From assembly GCA_030431455.1 (NCBI GenBank), contig JAUIJE010000019.1:62001-126000 (forward strand): a DNA stretch of 64,000 nucleotides, given 5' to 3'. This DNA is from a bacterium. GTDB taxonomy: Bacteria; Myxococcota; UBA727; JAUIJE01. Shown piece after piece: positions 17,236 to 24,746 of the stretch. Below the pieces are notes generated by a model that saw only the letters and a list, made by a program, of their open reading frames with translations, made no database searches and was not told the DNA's origin. Positions within the stretch are counted from its first letter, which is position 1. Every line of letters begins with the position of its first letter. Position numbers and translations under genes: made by a program.

Positions 17236-18417
17236 TCACCCGCCGTGGAGGGTCACCCGGGTCGAGACCTCGGTCCGCGTCTTGGCCTTGGGGAACCGCA
17301 ACCGCGGCAGCAACCCCGCGATGCAGCCTTGGGCCGCGGGCGGGCTGCCCGTGACCACGACCGCTTCGGGCCGGCCCCGGGTGGTGATGGCAAACCGGAT
17401 GTCGAACCCGGCGGACGCCCCCTTCGGCAATGAAGCTGCACACTTGGCGAACGCGCGGGTCCGGGCCCGCAACACCCGCTCGGTGCCGGGGACATCGAGG
17501 CCGTCGGCGACCAAGGCGTCCCACACCACGGTCTGGTCGGCGGCGGTGGTCGGCGTTCTTGGCGGGGCCCGGGCCTCGGTGCGGGCCCCCGGCGCCTCCT
17601 CCTCGGTCCCGGTGACCTGCACGCGCACGACGGCGCCCGCGCGCTGGGGGGTCGGCATCGCGATCTGTTCGAACCGGCCGGAAAAGCACTGCGCCACCCG
17701 CCGCCAGGCCTCAGACCCCGGGCCCGCGACGACCGTGACCTCCCCCGCGATGCCGTGCTCGTCGACGGGCCAGGCCATCGTGACCGTGCCGCGGGGCCGG
17801 GGGCCGAGCATCATCCCGCACACGCCGAGGGTTCGCCCTTCGCGTTCGAGCACTTTTGAGGTCCAACGCAATTCGGCATCGTCGCTCTCGACCGGGCCGA
17901 AGGTGAGCTTGGTCTTCGGCTCTTCCTTGCCGATGAGCCCGAGCAGGCCTTGGCCCTTTGTGCCGCTCAGCCGCTCTTTGACCTCGGCCCGTCGCCGCGC
18001 GGCCGCGGCCGCTTGGGCCCGGCGTTCGGCGTTTTTGTCGCCGGGGTTTTTTCGGATGAAGGCCGCGACCTCGTCGAAGACCTTGACCGGGCCGAACACG
18101 TCGCGTCCCGGTTGTGCTTGCCCCTTTTGCAGCGGGGCCCGCATCGTGACCCGGACCCGCAACCGGTCCAGGTCCTGGGTCACAAACCACACCGAATCGC
18201 TCTCGAAGGACGTCGCGGGTTTGTGCGGGGCCAGCACCTTGGCCTCGCTGGCCAGGGCGCGGCCGTCTTTGTCGACGATGGCCACCGCCTGCACCACCCC
18301 CCGGGGCAGGTCCTCGACCGCGATGGTCAAGCCGCTGACTTGGTCGGCCTGCAGCAGGGTCGCGTGGGGACCGGCGGCCACGAACGACGACAGCGCGACG
18401 AGCGCGGCGCCGATCAA
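17236..18417 (-). CDS. AgmX/PglI-type TonB C-terminal protein
   Basis: The coding start is most likely the TTG at 18417, which overlaps the stop of the DsbD-like gene (AGTTGA) and begins a signal-like IGAALVALSSFVAAG. This gives 393 residues; the longer frame is non-coding. The end (residues about 310-393: GFDIRFAITTRGRPEAVVVTGSPPAAQGCIAGLLPRLRFP) matches the AgmX/PglI C-terminal domain of myxobacterial gliding and TonB-like proteins, with its paired Cys and RFP ending. The middle has a charged Ala/Arg helix (RRAQAAAAARRRAEVKERL). It is likely periplasmic. Translational coupling to the DsbD-like thiol reductase suggests its disulphide is maintained by that protein. Confidence 0.7.
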   Translation of the reverse strand: MIGAALVALSSFVAAGPHATLLQADQVSGLTIAVEDLPRGVVQAVAIVDKDGRALASEAKVLAPHKPATSFESDSVWFVTQDLDRLRVRVTMRAPLQKGQAQPGRDVFGPVKVFDEVAAFIRKNPGDKNAERRAQAAAAARRRAEVKERLSGTKGQGLLGLIGKEEPKTKLTFGPVESDDAELRWTSKVLEREGRTLGVCGMMLGPRPRGTVTMAWPVDEHGIAGEVTVVAGPGSEAWRRVAQCFSGRFEQIAMPTPQRAGAVVRVQVTGTEEEAPGARTEARAPPRTPTTAADQTVVWDALVADGLDVPGTERVLRARTRAFAKCAASLPKGASAGFDIRFAITTRGRPEAVVVTGSPPAAQGCIAGLLPRLRFPKAKTRTEVSTRVTLHGG

Positions 18418-19676
18418 CTCGCGCTCTTGAGCTTGTCGCCCGCGGCCGCGAGCCGGTCGGCCACGAGCTGGGCGGTGATCGCCACCGGCAACACATCGAT
18501 CTCCCCGTCGGGGAACACGATGGCGTAGGCGGGGATCGCGCTGCGGCCGACTTTTTTCAGCCACTTGTCCATCACTGCATTTTCATTGGTCATGTCCACC
18601 TTCATGGGCAGGACATTGTGATCGACCAACGCCGACCGCACGGTGTCGGTCTCCAAGAACAGCTTCTCGTTGGTCTTGCAGTTGGCGCACCAGTCGGCGG
18701 TGTAGTCCAAGAACACCAGCCGGCCCTTCTCGGACACGCTGAGCAAGGTCGGCTCGTCGAACGGGGCCCAGTTGATGCGGCCGTCCTTGACGATGGTGCC
18801 GGGGTCGACCTGGACCTCGGCCGCCACCGCTTTGCCGTCGAGGGTGACGTAGAAGACCCCGCACAGGGCGGCCATCAGCACCGCGCCCCCGCGCACGCTC
18901 CAGCGCCGCAGGGGCGTGTGGCGCAGCGCCGCGAACTTGCCGATGGCCCAGGCCGCGAGGGCGATGACAAACAGGAACACCAAAAACCGCGTGGCCGAGT
19001 CCGCGGTGACCTGGTTGAGCAACACCGAGTAGAGCCACACCGCGGTGCCCAACAGGGAAAAGCCCATGATCTGCTTGAACGTCTCCATCCACGCCCCCGG
19101 GCGCGGCAACATCTTGCCCAGCCGGGGCACAAACCCGATCAGGGTATAGGGGAAAGCGAGACCGAGACCGATCACGGCAAACAACAGCATTGTTTGCCAC
19201 GCGGGGGTGTCCTGGGCGAGGGCAAAGCCGGCCGCGGTCCCCAAAAACGGCGCCGAGCAGGGGGTCGACATCACCGCGGCGAAGATGCCGGTCAAAAACC
19301 CGCCCAGCAGCCCGTCGGTCTTTTGCGGCCCTTGGGCGGCGATGAAAAACTCAAACACCCCGAGGGCGTTGAGCCCGAGCACGAAGGTGAGCGCGACCAT
19401 GGTGGCCACGAACGCGGGGTTGCGGAAGTGCATGCCCCAGCCGAGCACCTCGCCCGACGCGCGCAGCACCACCACCAACGCGGCCAGCGCCAAGAAGAAC
19501 ACCACCGTGCCCAAGGTGTAGGCCAGGGCCTGCGCCTTTTGGTTGCTGTGCTCCTCGGAGTACGACTCGATGGTGTGGAACACCTTCAGGGTGAGCACCG
19601 GCAACACGCAGGGCATGACGTTCAAAATGACGCCACCGACAAAGGCCAGTCCCAAGGTTCCGAACAGCTCCGCCAT
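18414..19676 (-). CDS. DsbD-like thiol:disulfide transporter with C-terminal thioredoxin domain
   Basis: A 420-residue protein that moves reducing power across the inner membrane to periplasmic thiols. Eight or so membrane helices are visible. The first contains VMPCVLPVLTLK and the fourth VMSTPCSAPFLG, giving the two membrane Cys of DsbD/CcdA. After a periplasmic segment comes a thioredoxin domain, VFLDYTADWCANCKTNEKLFL, with a CANC active site and a cis-Pro in SAIPAYAI. The N-terminal DsbD-alpha domain of E. coli DsbD is missing, so this is the short beta-gamma form. The AgmX-like gene follows with a 4-bp overlap. Confidence 0.9.
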   Translation of the reverse strand: MAELFGTLGLAFVGGVILNVMPCVLPVLTLKVFHTIESYSEEHSNQKAQALAYTLGTVVFFLALAALVVVLRASGEVLGWGMHFRNPAFVATMVALTFVLGLNALGVFEFFIAAQGPQKTDGLLGGFLTGIFAAVMSTPCSAPFLGTAAGFALAQDTPAWQTMLLFAVIGLGLAFPYTLIGFVPRLGKMLPRPGAWMETFKQIMGFSLLGTAVWLYSVLLNQVTADSATRFLVFLFVIALAAWAIGKFAALRHTPLRRWSVRGGAVLMAALCGVFYVTLDGKAVAAEVQVDPGTIVKDGRINWAPFDEPTLLSVSEKGRLVFLDYTADWCANCKTNEKLFLETDTVRSALVDHNVLPMKVDMTNENAVMDKWLKKVGRSAIPAYAIVFPDGEIDVLPVAITAQLVADRLAAAGDKLKSAS

Positions 19677-19795
19677 CGCCCCATCCTAACAAACCGACCG
19701 CGCAGATCGGCATTTCCACACCCGGCCCCGCGCTGGGCCACAGCGAACAAAACGGGCCGGGGCCGGTTTTTGTTTCCCCCGCGGGCGATCGACGG

Positions 19796-20632
19796 TCACA
19801 GCCCCCGGCCGCGCAGCTCGCGGGCGATGTGGGTCAGGACCATGGCCGGGTCGCCGCGTTTGGACCACCCGATTTCGCCCCAGTGGTCGGCGTCGACCTC
19901 GAGCAAGACTTCGCCCCAGCGCTGGCTGTCGACGGGGACCAGCCCGTCGCTGGGGCCGCTTTTGGAGAGCAGCTTGTGCACCGGCCGCAGCAGCGGGTTG
20001 GCGTGGTCGGTGCGCCCCACCACGCTGCCGTAGAACACGGTTTTGTCGTCGAGGGTGGCCTGGTTGAACGCGCGGGACCGCTCGCGGGACAGGTCGCGGA
20101 ACGCCTCCACGTCGAGACCGATGCGTTTGAGCAGGGCGATGATGCCGCCGGCCCCGGGCACCGCCGCGAGGTCGGCCAGCGGGGTGCCGCGGTGGGGGGT
20201 GCCGATGGTGATCAAAGACGCGACGTGGGGGGCGAGGCCGAGGTGGCGGATGGCGTACCGTGCGTCGAGCCCGCCCATCGAGTGGGCCACGAGGTTGAAG
20301 CGGGTGTGGCCGGTGGTGTGCGACAGCTCGACGAGCTGGGTCGCGAGCGCGTCGGCCCGGCGCTGCACCGACGCGAACGCGGGCACCTTGGGGCGGAACA
20401 CGACCAGGCCGTGCGCCTCGATCACACGCTCCAGGCCCTTGAAATACGCCGCGCCCGCCACCGGCAGCTGATCGAACCCCGCCACCCCGTGCAGCAACAC
20501 GATGGGGTGGCGCGGGTTGATGCGGCCTTCGCGGAGCAGCCACCACCGGCGCAGGCGGGGGTAGCGCCGGACGAGCACCGCCGCGGCGGCCCCGCCACCG
20601 AGCACGAACAGGCCGAGCAGGACCCACCCCAT
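19796..20632 (-). CDS. LipA-type triacylglycerol lipase-like hydrolase
   Basis: A 278-residue alpha/beta hydrolase. The N-terminus has one membrane helix (MGWVLLGLFVLGGGAAAAVLV), so it is probably anchored in the inner membrane or exported. Family motifs are PIVLLHGVAGFD near residue 45 (oxyanion region), NLVAHSMGGLDARY (nucleophile Ser), GPSDGLVPVDS (catalytic Asp) and DADHWGEIG (catalytic His). These match secreted bacterial lipases of the Pseudomonas family I type. No lipase-specific foldase gene is nearby. It is divergent from the thioredoxin-lipoprotein gene. Confidence 0.85.
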   Translation of the reverse strand: MGWVLLGLFVLGGGAAAAVLVRRYPRLRRWWLLREGRINPRHPIVLLHGVAGFDQLPVAGAAYFKGLERVIEAHGLVVFRPKVPAFASVQRRADALATQLVELSHTTGHTRFNLVAHSMGGLDARYAIRHLGLAPHVASLITIGTPHRGTPLADLAAVPGAGGIIALLKRIGLDVEAFRDLSRERSRAFNQATLDDKTVFYGSVVGRTDHANPLLRPVHKLLSKSGPSDGLVPVDSQRWGEVLLEVDADHWGEIGWSKRGDPAMVLTHIARELRGRGL

Positions 20633-20713
20633 GGCACGGTGGTGAAGGACCGGGTCGTCGTCGTCAAGCGGTCAGGGCGCGCAGTGGGTAAGATGCGGGC
20701 GGAGGTGGCAGCG

Positions 20714-21181
20714 GTGGGCAAGGCGTGGATGTTCTCGGTGGCGTTGGCCGGGGCTTTGGGGTGTCAGGCGGCCGAGCCCGCGGCGACCAAAGCCCCGCGG
20801 GCGCCGGTGTCGCTGCGCTGGGTCACCGTCGGCAAGGAGCTCGGGGCCCGGCGCGTGTTCGACAAGACCTTGGCCCAGGCCAAAAAAGATCGCCGCCCGG
20901 TGTTCGTCGACTTTCGCGCGGATTGGTGTGTGGCCTGCAACGAGCTGGACAAGCACGTGTTCACCCAGGGGCCGGTCAAGGCCGCGCTGTCCAAGTTTGT
21001 GCTCGTGCGCGTCGACGCCACCGAAGAGACCGCCGACATCATGGCGCTGATGAAGCGCTACAGCGTGCTCAGCCTGCCGACGCTGATGGTGATCGACGCC
21101 GGCGGTCAGGTGCAAAAAGACCCGCGCATCGAAAGCTACGTCGAGGCCGACGAGCTGTTGGCCGCGTTGGCCAAGTTGTAG
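20714..21181 (+). CDS. thioredoxin-like lipoprotein
   Basis: A 155-residue protein. The GTG at 20714 was chosen because GGAGG lies 8 bp upstream and a Lys-containing signal segment follows (VGKAWMFSVALAGALGC), with the lipid Cys at ALGC. ATGs at 20693 and 20729 are alternatives. The mature part is a thioredoxin domain: VFDKTLAQAKKDRRPVFVDFRADWCVACNELDKHVF with a CVAC active site, VLVRVDATEE, and the cis-Pro loop VLSLPTLMVID. It resembles the gamma domain of DsbD. It likely works in the periplasm as reductant or acceptor for the DsbD-like protein encoded nearby at 18414. Confidence 0.8.
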   Translation: MGKAWMFSVALAGALGCQAAEPAATKAPRAPVSLRWVTVGKELGARRVFDKTLAQAKKDRRPVFVDFRADWCVACNELDKHVFTQGPVKAALSKFVLVRVDATEETADIMALMKRYSVLSLPTLMVIDAGGQVQKDPRIESYVEADELLAALAKL

Positions 21182-21384
21182 GGCCGCGGCTTGCGCCCAA
21201 AGGGCGCCTCGTCACGGCACCCTCGCGCATCCGCGTCTTTTCGCGCGGTCCCGCACGCAACGCGTGAGGATTGGGCAAAATCGCGCAAGAGCCCGATATT
21301 TCATTGGTTCTGAACCCTCACGGTGGTTGCACCCCGCCCCCGAGGGTGTATTGCCGTCCCGCATCGTTCACCGGGAGGTCTGTC

Positions 21385-22737
21385 GTGACACGTGCGCTCA
21401 TCGTTTCGCTTCTGCTCTGCTCTTTGCCCGCCTTTGCCCAGTCCGTCGACGCCGACGGCGTGCCCGACGACACCGCGGCCGCGGCCAAAGAACAGGCGGG
21501 CAAGGTCGACCCCGGCGCGGACAAAAACGCCGAGGTCACCGCCGAGGACGCGAAGAAGGCGACCGACATCGCCAAGGAGCTGCGCGCCAAGGCCGACGCC
21601 CAAGTCAAAGAAGCGGACGCCGCCGAGGCCGAGGCCAAACGCTTGGCCGACGTCGTGGCCCGCCGCGGCTTTTGGTGGACCAAGAGCCTCAACGTCGGGG
21701 TGACGAGCTCGCTGCTGTTCTCGGACAGCTTTGTGGGCCAGACCGACGGTTGGACCGCGCAGGCCGGCCTGTTGATGAACGGCGGGTTTGTCCTCGGGTA
21801 CAACGGGTTCGAGCTGCGCAACGCCGGCCGGCTCAACGAGAGCTTCATCTCGACCCCGGCCATCGGCAGCTGGGCCATCGACGACTTCTCCCCGGTGTTC
21901 CTCAAAGCCGCCGACGTGGCCGAGTGGGAGACCGTCGCGCTCTACACATTTCCTGGCTTTCCCTACGTGGGACCGTACGCCCGCGGCAAAGCCTCGAGCC
22001 AAGCCCTCCCCGGCTATACCTATTTCGCCGACACCACCAGCGTGAGCCAACCCGGCGCCGGCTCCGAAGGCAGCCCCTGCGGCCCCCTCGGCGAAGGCGG
22101 CACCAGCCCCAAGATCTGCACCTACGACGGCGGGGTCAAAGCCGATCGCCTCAATCTCACCTCGATGTTTGAGCCGCTCATTCTCGAACAAGCGGTGGGC
22201 GCGGTCATCCTCCCCCCCGCCTTCCCCCCGTGGATCAACTACGACTTCAAGCTCGGTCTCGGCGCGCGCCAGGTCGTGGCCCGCGACTTCTTCTTCCTCG
22301 AGGGCCAGGGCGGCTACGTCATCTCCGACGACGCCGGCACCCCCGAGGTCGACCTCAAGCAACTGTTCTCGGTGGCCAGCGCCGGTCTCGAGGGCAAAGC
22401 CGCGGCCGGGGGCCAGGTGTTCGATCGCTTGAGCTGGAACGTCGGCCTCTCGCTCTACTACCCGCTGGCCGCCTACAGCCAGCCCGACGGCGCGTACTTC
22501 CCCGGCTTCGACGCGGAGAAGGGCGCCGCCATCGCCCCCATTGGCATTGGGCCGGTGGAGTTCGAGAACCAACTGCTCGGGCCCCTGCACGTCGACTTTG
22601 AGTCGTTGCTGGGCCTCAAGCTCACCGAGTGGTTGACCATCAACTGGTCCAACCGCCTGCGCCGCGAGCCCTTCGTGCTCACCAAGTTCCAGTTCCAAAG
22701 CCAACTGCTCGTCGCGGTGGGCTACAGCCTGTTCTGA
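21385..22737 (+). CDS. outer-membrane beta-barrel protein
   Basis: A 450-residue protein. The GTG at 21385 has GGGAGG upstream and begins a clean signal peptide (VTRALIVSLLLCSLPAFAQS). Residues 25-100 are a charged Ala/Lys/Glu/Asp coiled-coil-like segment (DAKKATDIAKELRAKADAQVKEADAAEAEAKRL split across the region). The rest alternates short aromatic beta strands and ends in LLVAVGYSLF, a terminal Phe typical of BAM-assembled barrels. The coiled-coil part may span the periplasm, like peptidoglycan-contacting porins. A cluster of strong hairpins follows the stop. Confidence 0.7.
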   Translation: MTRALIVSLLLCSLPAFAQSVDADGVPDDTAAAAKEQAGKVDPGADKNAEVTAEDAKKATDIAKELRAKADAQVKEADAAEAEAKRLADVVARRGFWWTKSLNVGVTSSLLFSDSFVGQTDGWTAQAGLLMNGGFVLGYNGFELRNAGRLNESFISTPAIGSWAIDDFSPVFLKAADVAEWETVALYTFPGFPYVGPYARGKASSQALPGYTYFADTTSVSQPGAGSEGSPCGPLGEGGTSPKICTYDGGVKADRLNLTSMFEPLILEQAVGAVILPPAFPPWINYDFKLGLGARQVVARDFFFLEGQGGYVISDDAGTPEVDLKQLFSVASAGLEGKAAAGGQVFDRLSWNVGLSLYYPLAAYSQPDGAYFPGFDAEKGAAIAPIGIGPVEFENQLLGPLHVDFESLLGLKLTEWLTINWSNRLRREPFVLTKFQFQSQLLVAVGYSLF

Positions 22738-22744
22738 TTGTTTG

Positions 22745-22837
22745 GGGGGGCTGTCCCAGCCCCCCGGTTCACTCGCGCGCGCGAGCGCTCGTGAACCTCC
22801 CCCGATGTCGGCCCGCCAGGGCTTCGCCGGCGGGCCG
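22745..22837 (+). other. three consecutive strong hairpins after the barrel gene
   Basis: Hairpins: 22745-22752/22758-22765 (GGGGGGCT/AGCCCCCC, 5-nt loop); 22766-22772/22791-22797 (GGTTCAC/GTGAACC, with a TCGCGCGCGCGA palindrome inside); 22809-22817/22829-22837 (CGGCCCGCC/GGCGGGCCG, with an inner GGC-TTC-GCC). None has a T-tract, so they may protect or shape the 3' UTR and need not terminate it. Confidence 0.65.
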
Positions 22838-22838
22838 G

Positions 22839-22901
22839 GTCGTATGCGATCGGCCATTCCGAAGGAATGGCCCAGCAACGAAAGCGTTGCCGGCATACGA
22901 C
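22839..22901 (+). ncRNA. predicted three-way-junction RNA element
   Basis: Perfect helices form a closed three-way junction. P1 is GTCGTATGC (22839-22847) with GCATACGAC (22893-22901). P2 is GGCCATTCC (22852-22860) with GGAATGGCC (22864-22872), loop GAA. P3 is GCAACG (22875-22880) with CGTTGC (22885-22890), loop AAAG. Linkers are only 4, 2 and 2 nt. It lies 52 bp before the MscS start codon, so it could be a leader element for that gene, part of the barrel 3' UTR, or a small palindromic mobile repeat. I see no second copy in the window. Confidence 0.55.
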
Positions 22902-22953
22902 GCGCTGGGGATCTGTCGTCGTCGTTTGACCATTTGCACAGAAGGAGTTCAGC

Positions 22954-23769
22954 ATGGACATCCAAAAGACCATCGAAGACCTCATGCCCGTCCTCACCAC
23001 CTGGGGCATCCGCATCATCGGCGCGCTGGTCGCGCTCATCATCACCTGGATCGTGGCCGCGTGGATCCGCGGTGCCACCCGCAAAGGGCTGAACAAGGCG
23101 GGGGTGGACGCGACCCTCACCAAGTTCTTCTCCAATGTCGCCCGCTATGCGGTGTTGGCCGCGGCGGTGGTCGCCATCCTCGGCATCTTCGGCATCGAGA
23201 CCACCAGCTTCGCCGCCATCCTCGGCGCCGCCGGCCTCGCCATCGGCCTAGCGTTCCAAGGGACATTGGGTCACCTCGCCAGCGGGGTGATGCTGCTCAT
23301 CTTCCGGCCGTTCAAGGTCGGGGACGTGGTCCGGGCCGCGGGGGAGACCGGCAAGGTCGATGAAATTTCATTGTTTGTGACCACCATCGACACCCCCGAC
23401 AACCGCCGCATCATCATCCCCAACAGCGCGGTGGCAGGGGGCGTGATCGAGAACATCACCCACCACCCCAAACGCCGCTGCGACGTCGACGTGGGCACCG
23501 ACTACGGCGCGGACCTGCAGAAGACCCGCGAGGTGCTCGAGACCGCGATCCGGGCCACCGACAACCTCCTCGACGGCGAGACCCACTCGGTGGTGCTCAC
23601 CGGGCTGGGCGACTCCAGCATCAACTGGAGCGTCCGGGTGATGGTCGCCACCGGCGACTTCTGGGGGGTCAAGGAGCAGCTCACCGCCAACGTGAAGAAC
23701 AAACTCGACGAGGCCGGCATCGGGATTCCGTTCCCGCAAATGGACGTGCATCTCGACCAGGTCAAGTGA
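22954..23769 (+). CDS. MscS-type small-conductance mechanosensitive channel
   Basis: A 271-residue MscS. Three N-terminal membrane helices are visible. The pore helix is AAILGAAGLAIGLAFQGTLGHLASGVMLLIFRPFKVGDVV, with the Gly/Ala pattern of TM3 and the family GLAFQ-x-xL segment. The cytoplasmic beta domain (GKVDEISLFVTTIDTPDNRRIIIPNSAV) and vestibule domain (VDVGTDYGADLQKTREVLETAI) follow. The length is close to E. coli MscS (286). AAGGAG lies 7 bp before the ATG. It opens on membrane tension during osmotic downshock. A structured RNA precedes it and a Rho-independent terminator follows. A paralogue is encoded at 31952. Confidence 0.93.
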   Translation: MDIQKTIEDLMPVLTTWGIRIIGALVALIITWIVAAWIRGATRKGLNKAGVDATLTKFFSNVARYAVLAAAVVAILGIFGIETTSFAAILGAAGLAIGLAFQGTLGHLASGVMLLIFRPFKVGDVVRAAGETGKVDEISLFVTTIDTPDNRRIIIPNSAVAGGVIENITHHPKRRCDVDVGTDYGADLQKTREVLETAIRATDNLLDGETHSVVLTGLGDSSINWSVRVMVATGDFWGVKEQLTANVKNKLDEAGIGIPFPQMDVHLDQVK

Positions 23770-23786
23770 CCGGCTTGGCACAAAAA

Positions 23787-23814
23787 AGCCCTCCCCCCGG
23801 AGGGCTCTTTTTTT
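23787..23814 (+). terminator. Rho-independent terminator of the MscS gene
   Basis: Stem AGCCCTCC (23787-23794), loop CCCC, stem GGAGGGCT (23799-23806), then CTTTTTTT. An A-run (AAAAAA) precedes the stem, so it could also work on the opposite strand. It starts 18 bp after the MscS stop. Confidence 0.9.
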
Positions 23815-24077
23815 GGTCCGCGCGGGTGTCCGCGCCGCCGGTCACGGCGCGGTGGCGCGGGCTTCGCGGTCGAACGCGTCGGGGGGCAGCTCGGTGTTGG
23901 GGGGCAGCAGCACGAACGGGCCGTATTGTTTGATGTAGGACAACGTAGGTATCGCGAGCACCTTTTGCGCGGTTGCGGGACCGCGGGCCAAAAACCTCAG
24001 GTGGCGCCAAAAACTCGTAAGAGATTGAAATATATGGATAAATGTTGGCGGCCAGGGTCAGAACCTGGCGCCCCATG
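23815..24077. other. intergenic stretch, possible gene remnant
   Basis: No complete gene. A minus-strand frame from about 24057 to 23842 is open for about 71 codons and ends in KQYGPFVLLPPNTELPPDAF and a stop, but has no good start. It contains an AT-rich patch at 24005-24045 (GAAATATATGGATAAATG). It may be the decayed 3' end of a gene. Confidence 0.3.
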
Positions 24078-24746
24078 TCACAGCATGAGATCTGCCGGCC
24101 GGCCCGCCGGGGGGCCGGGCACAAGTCGCGCGCCCGCGGCCAAGGCCGCCGCCCATGCGTCTGCATTGGTCATCGCGTCCCCCATCTCCGCGCGCGGCGG
24201 CAGGTCGAAGCGCAGGTGGTGGGGCGCGCGGCCGGCATCCAACGTGCGGGGACCGGGCGCGCTGACTTCCCAGGCCATGCTCGAGGTCTCCACCCGGCGG
24301 TGGCCGTCGGCGTCTTCGAGGGCAAGCGCCAGGGCCGGGGCCTCGTTCCCTTGGGCCACCAACAAAGAAAGCGCGCACAGGTCACCGGGCAGCTCGAGCC
24401 GTTCGTGCAGGAGCGTGGGTTCGCCGGCGGCGAGCTCGATCACCACGGGGACAAAATCGGTGGGGGCATCGTGCGCGGGGTGGTGGGCGTGGGCCACCCC
24501 GATGGGGGACAACCACCGAAGCGCGTCCGCCACGCCCGAGACCGGCTCGTCACAATAAGCGACGGTGAGGCCGGCGATGCGCACCTGGAGCGAGGCCACC
24601 GTGAGCGCGCCCGCCTCACCCGCCCCGACCCGGTGGGCGTCGTCGAGGGGGGCGACCCAGACCGAGAGCTGGGTGAGGGCGCTTTGGTCCTCGAAGGCGC
24701 AGCCGGTCGCGGCCAGGGCCCAGAGCACGCCAGCGAGACGTGTCAC
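24078..24746 (-). CDS. lipoprotein of the MbnP/MbnH cluster
   Basis: A 222-residue protein. The GTG at 24746 overlaps the stop of the MbnH-like gene as GTGA. It has a short signal peptide and the lipid Cys in LAATGC. The mature part is predicted beta-rich with no motif I recognise (ALTQLSVWVAPLDDAHRVG, ASLQVRIAGLTVAYCDEPVSG, PTDFVPVVIELAAGEPTLLHERLELPG). The overall strand pattern recalls the MbnP-like protein in the same operon, which also has a PxxxxPVxIxL-like core, but this is only an impression. It is the last gene of a six-gene operon. Role unknown. Confidence 0.65.
   Translation of the reverse strand: MTRLAGVLWALAATGCAFEDQSALTQLSVWVAPLDDAHRVGAGEAGALTVASLQVRIAGLTVAYCDEPVSGVADALRWLSPIGVAHAHHPAHDAPTDFVPVVIELAAGEPTLLHERLELPGDLCALSLLVAQGNEAPALALALEDADGHRRVETSSMAWEVSAPGPRTLDAGRAPHHLRFDLPPRAEMGDAMTNADAWAAALAAGARLVPGPPAGRPADLML

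Noticed and set aside
19700-19790. CCGGCCCCG/CGGGGCCGG hairpin as a terminator of the lipase gene
   Set aside because: The T-run (TTTTTG) is on the plus strand, whereas the lipase gene is on the minus strand; the loop is also about 26 nt.
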